Positions 39,497 through 40,322 of a stretch of 40,322 nt of DNA are shown piece after piece; the first letter of the stretch is position 1, and each line of letters starts with the position of its first letter. The position numbers and the translations under genes are program-made. The notes below the pieces were generated by a model. The model saw only the letters and a program-made list of their open reading frames with translations, searched no databases and was not told the DNA's origin. The stretch lies in the NCBI GenBank assembly GCA_001917905.1, contig MNEX01000133.1:1-40322 (forward strand). The letters are read 5' to 3'. The stretch comes from Acidobacteria bacterium 13_1_40CM_65_14 (GTDB lineage: Bacteria; Acidobacteriota; Vicinamibacteria; Vicinamibacterales; CAVVIG01).

Positions 39497-40322
39497 TCAG
39501 CGGGCCGCGGGGGCGCCGCTTGCCGCGCGGCACCAATCGAGCGTGTGCTGGAGGCCTTCCTCGAACGGGACGATCGGCGTGTAGCCGAGCAGTGCCTTCG
39601 CCTTCGTGATGTCGGCCTGCGAGTCCATGACATCACCCGCGCGCGCTTCCTTGTAGATCGCCTGGAGATTCGTGCCGACGATCGTGTTCATCACACGCAA
39701 CAGCTCGTTGAGCGAGATACGCGTGCCGCAGGCGACGTTGATCGCTTCCCCGGCCGCCTTGGGCGCTTCGCACGCGCGCAGCACGCCGTCGACGACGTTG
39801 GCCACGTACGTGAAGTCGCGCGTCTGCGCGCCGTCGCCGTAGATGACGGGCTGGCGGCCTTCGATGAGCGCGGTCGAGAACAGCGAGATGACGCCCGAAT
39901 ACGGAGAGCCGGGATCCTGCCGCGGGCCGAAGACGTTGAAGTACCGGATGACGACCGTCTCAAAGCCGTAGAGGTGCGTGAACATCTGGCAGTACTGCGT
40001 GCCGACGACTTTTTGCAGCGCGTAGGGCGACAACGGGCTCGGCGGCATGTCCTCGCGCTTGGGCAGCGTCGGGGTGTTGCCGTACTCCGACGATGAGCCC
40101 GCGAACACGAGCCGCGTGACCCCGGCGTCGCGCGCGGCGACGAGGACGTTCAACGTCGCGTCGATGTTCGCGCGGTTCGACGTGATGGGATCCTTGACCG
40201 ATCGCGGCACCGAGGGAATCGCCGCCTGATGCAGCACGTAGTTGATGCCGGCGACGGCGCGCGTGGCGACGCTCATGTCGGCGAGGTCGCCTTCCACGAA
40301 CTCCACGCCAGAAATGTGCTCG
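39497..40322 (-). CDS. NAD-dependent nucleotide-sugar epimerase/dehydratase (extended SDR), 5' end off window
   Basis: At least 274 residues; the N-terminal Rossmann glycine motif lies beyond the window edge. YVLHQAAIPSVPRS, the FAGSSSEYG serine block and the catalytic Tyr-x-x-x-Lys in SPYALQK are those of UDP-glucose/UDP-GlcNAc 4-epimerases and UDP-glucuronate decarboxylases. RYFNVFGPRQDP and the C-terminal GYTPIVPFEEGLQHTLDW also fit. It is probably part of a surface-polysaccharide locus continuing to the right. The exact sugar cannot be decided. Confidence 0.88.
   Translation of the reverse strand, partial: EHISGVEFVEGDLADMSVATRAVAGINYVLHQAAIPSVPRSVKDPITSNRANIDATLNVLVAARDAGVTRLVFAGSSSEYGNTPTLPKREDMPPSPLSPYALQKVVGTQYCQMFTHLYGFETVVIRYFNVFGPRQDPGSPYSGVISLFSTALIEGRQPVIYGDGAQTRDFTYVANVVDGVLRACEAPKAAGEAINVACGTRISLNELLRVMNTIVGTNLQAIYKEARAGDVMDSQADITKAKALLGYTPIVPFEEGLQHTLDWCRAASGAPAAR

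Overview
The window is high-GC bacterial chromosome with dense genes, frequent 4-nt ATGA overlaps and no tRNA, rRNA, CRISPR array or transposase gene that I could find. The gene mix suggests an Acidobacteriota genome, perhaps near Vicinamibacterales: a long TonB-dependent receptor with an N-terminal carboxypeptidase-regulatory-like domain, a cytochrome/ankyrin secreted protein, DUF6152 and related secreted families, a Tat-exported hydrolase and a di-heme oxidoreductase. This assignment is an inference from gene content.

Layout. 1-3472 (-): a partial giant secreted fusion (alpha/beta hydrolase, c-type heme site, ankyrin repeats, second heme site, alpha/alpha-toroid-like tail). 3782-9464 (+): M23 peptidase, secA and an overlapping guaB. 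9587-12015 (-): nnr, a DUF4159 pseudogene and tsaE. 12181-13083 (+): class IV aminotransferase. 13147-14235 (-): maleylacetate reductase-type dehydrogenase, divergent from a probable four-gene operon at 14342-20749 (secreted protein, TonB receptor, ring-cleaving VOC dioxygenase, MetE-like zinc enzyme). Together these look like uptake and lower-pathway catabolism of an aromatic compound. 21146-23425 (+): secreted MBL hydrolase, DUF6152 protein and a Gly/Arg-rich secreted protein. 23601-25829 (-): Tat-exported protein with two tandem alpha/beta hydrolase domains. 26142-27389 (+): di-heme oxidoreductase. 27536-31946 (-): glycine cleavage gcvT-gcvH-gcvP. 32104-33743 (-): a protein with a phospholipase A2 signature, translationally coupled to a four-helix membrane protein. 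34390-37396 (-): comEA, pseudopilin, PilZ protein and an AAA+ regulator lacking GAFTGA. 37690-39177 (-): gluzincin/TPR protein. 39497-40322 (-): partial nucleotide-sugar epimerase.

The most striking layer lies between, and partly inside, the genes. At least three small repeat families occur. (1) Palindromic elements have arms made of 9-bp units and, in several copies, longer terminal inverted repeats; they lie at 9477, 12041, 20785, 23441, 27401 and 39222. (2) REP-like hairpins carry a 5' GTAG, including a head-to-head pair at 10087-10140. (3) A roughly 52-bp repeat has copies at 33839 and 34343. Elements of these kinds supply stop codons to tsaE, gcvT, the AAA+ regulator and a gene remnant. 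The 9-bp units also occur in frame inside three coding regions and at the start of the pseudogene. A separate GTAG palindrome sits in frame inside tsaE. The window therefore records short non-coding repeats invading and remodelling genes.
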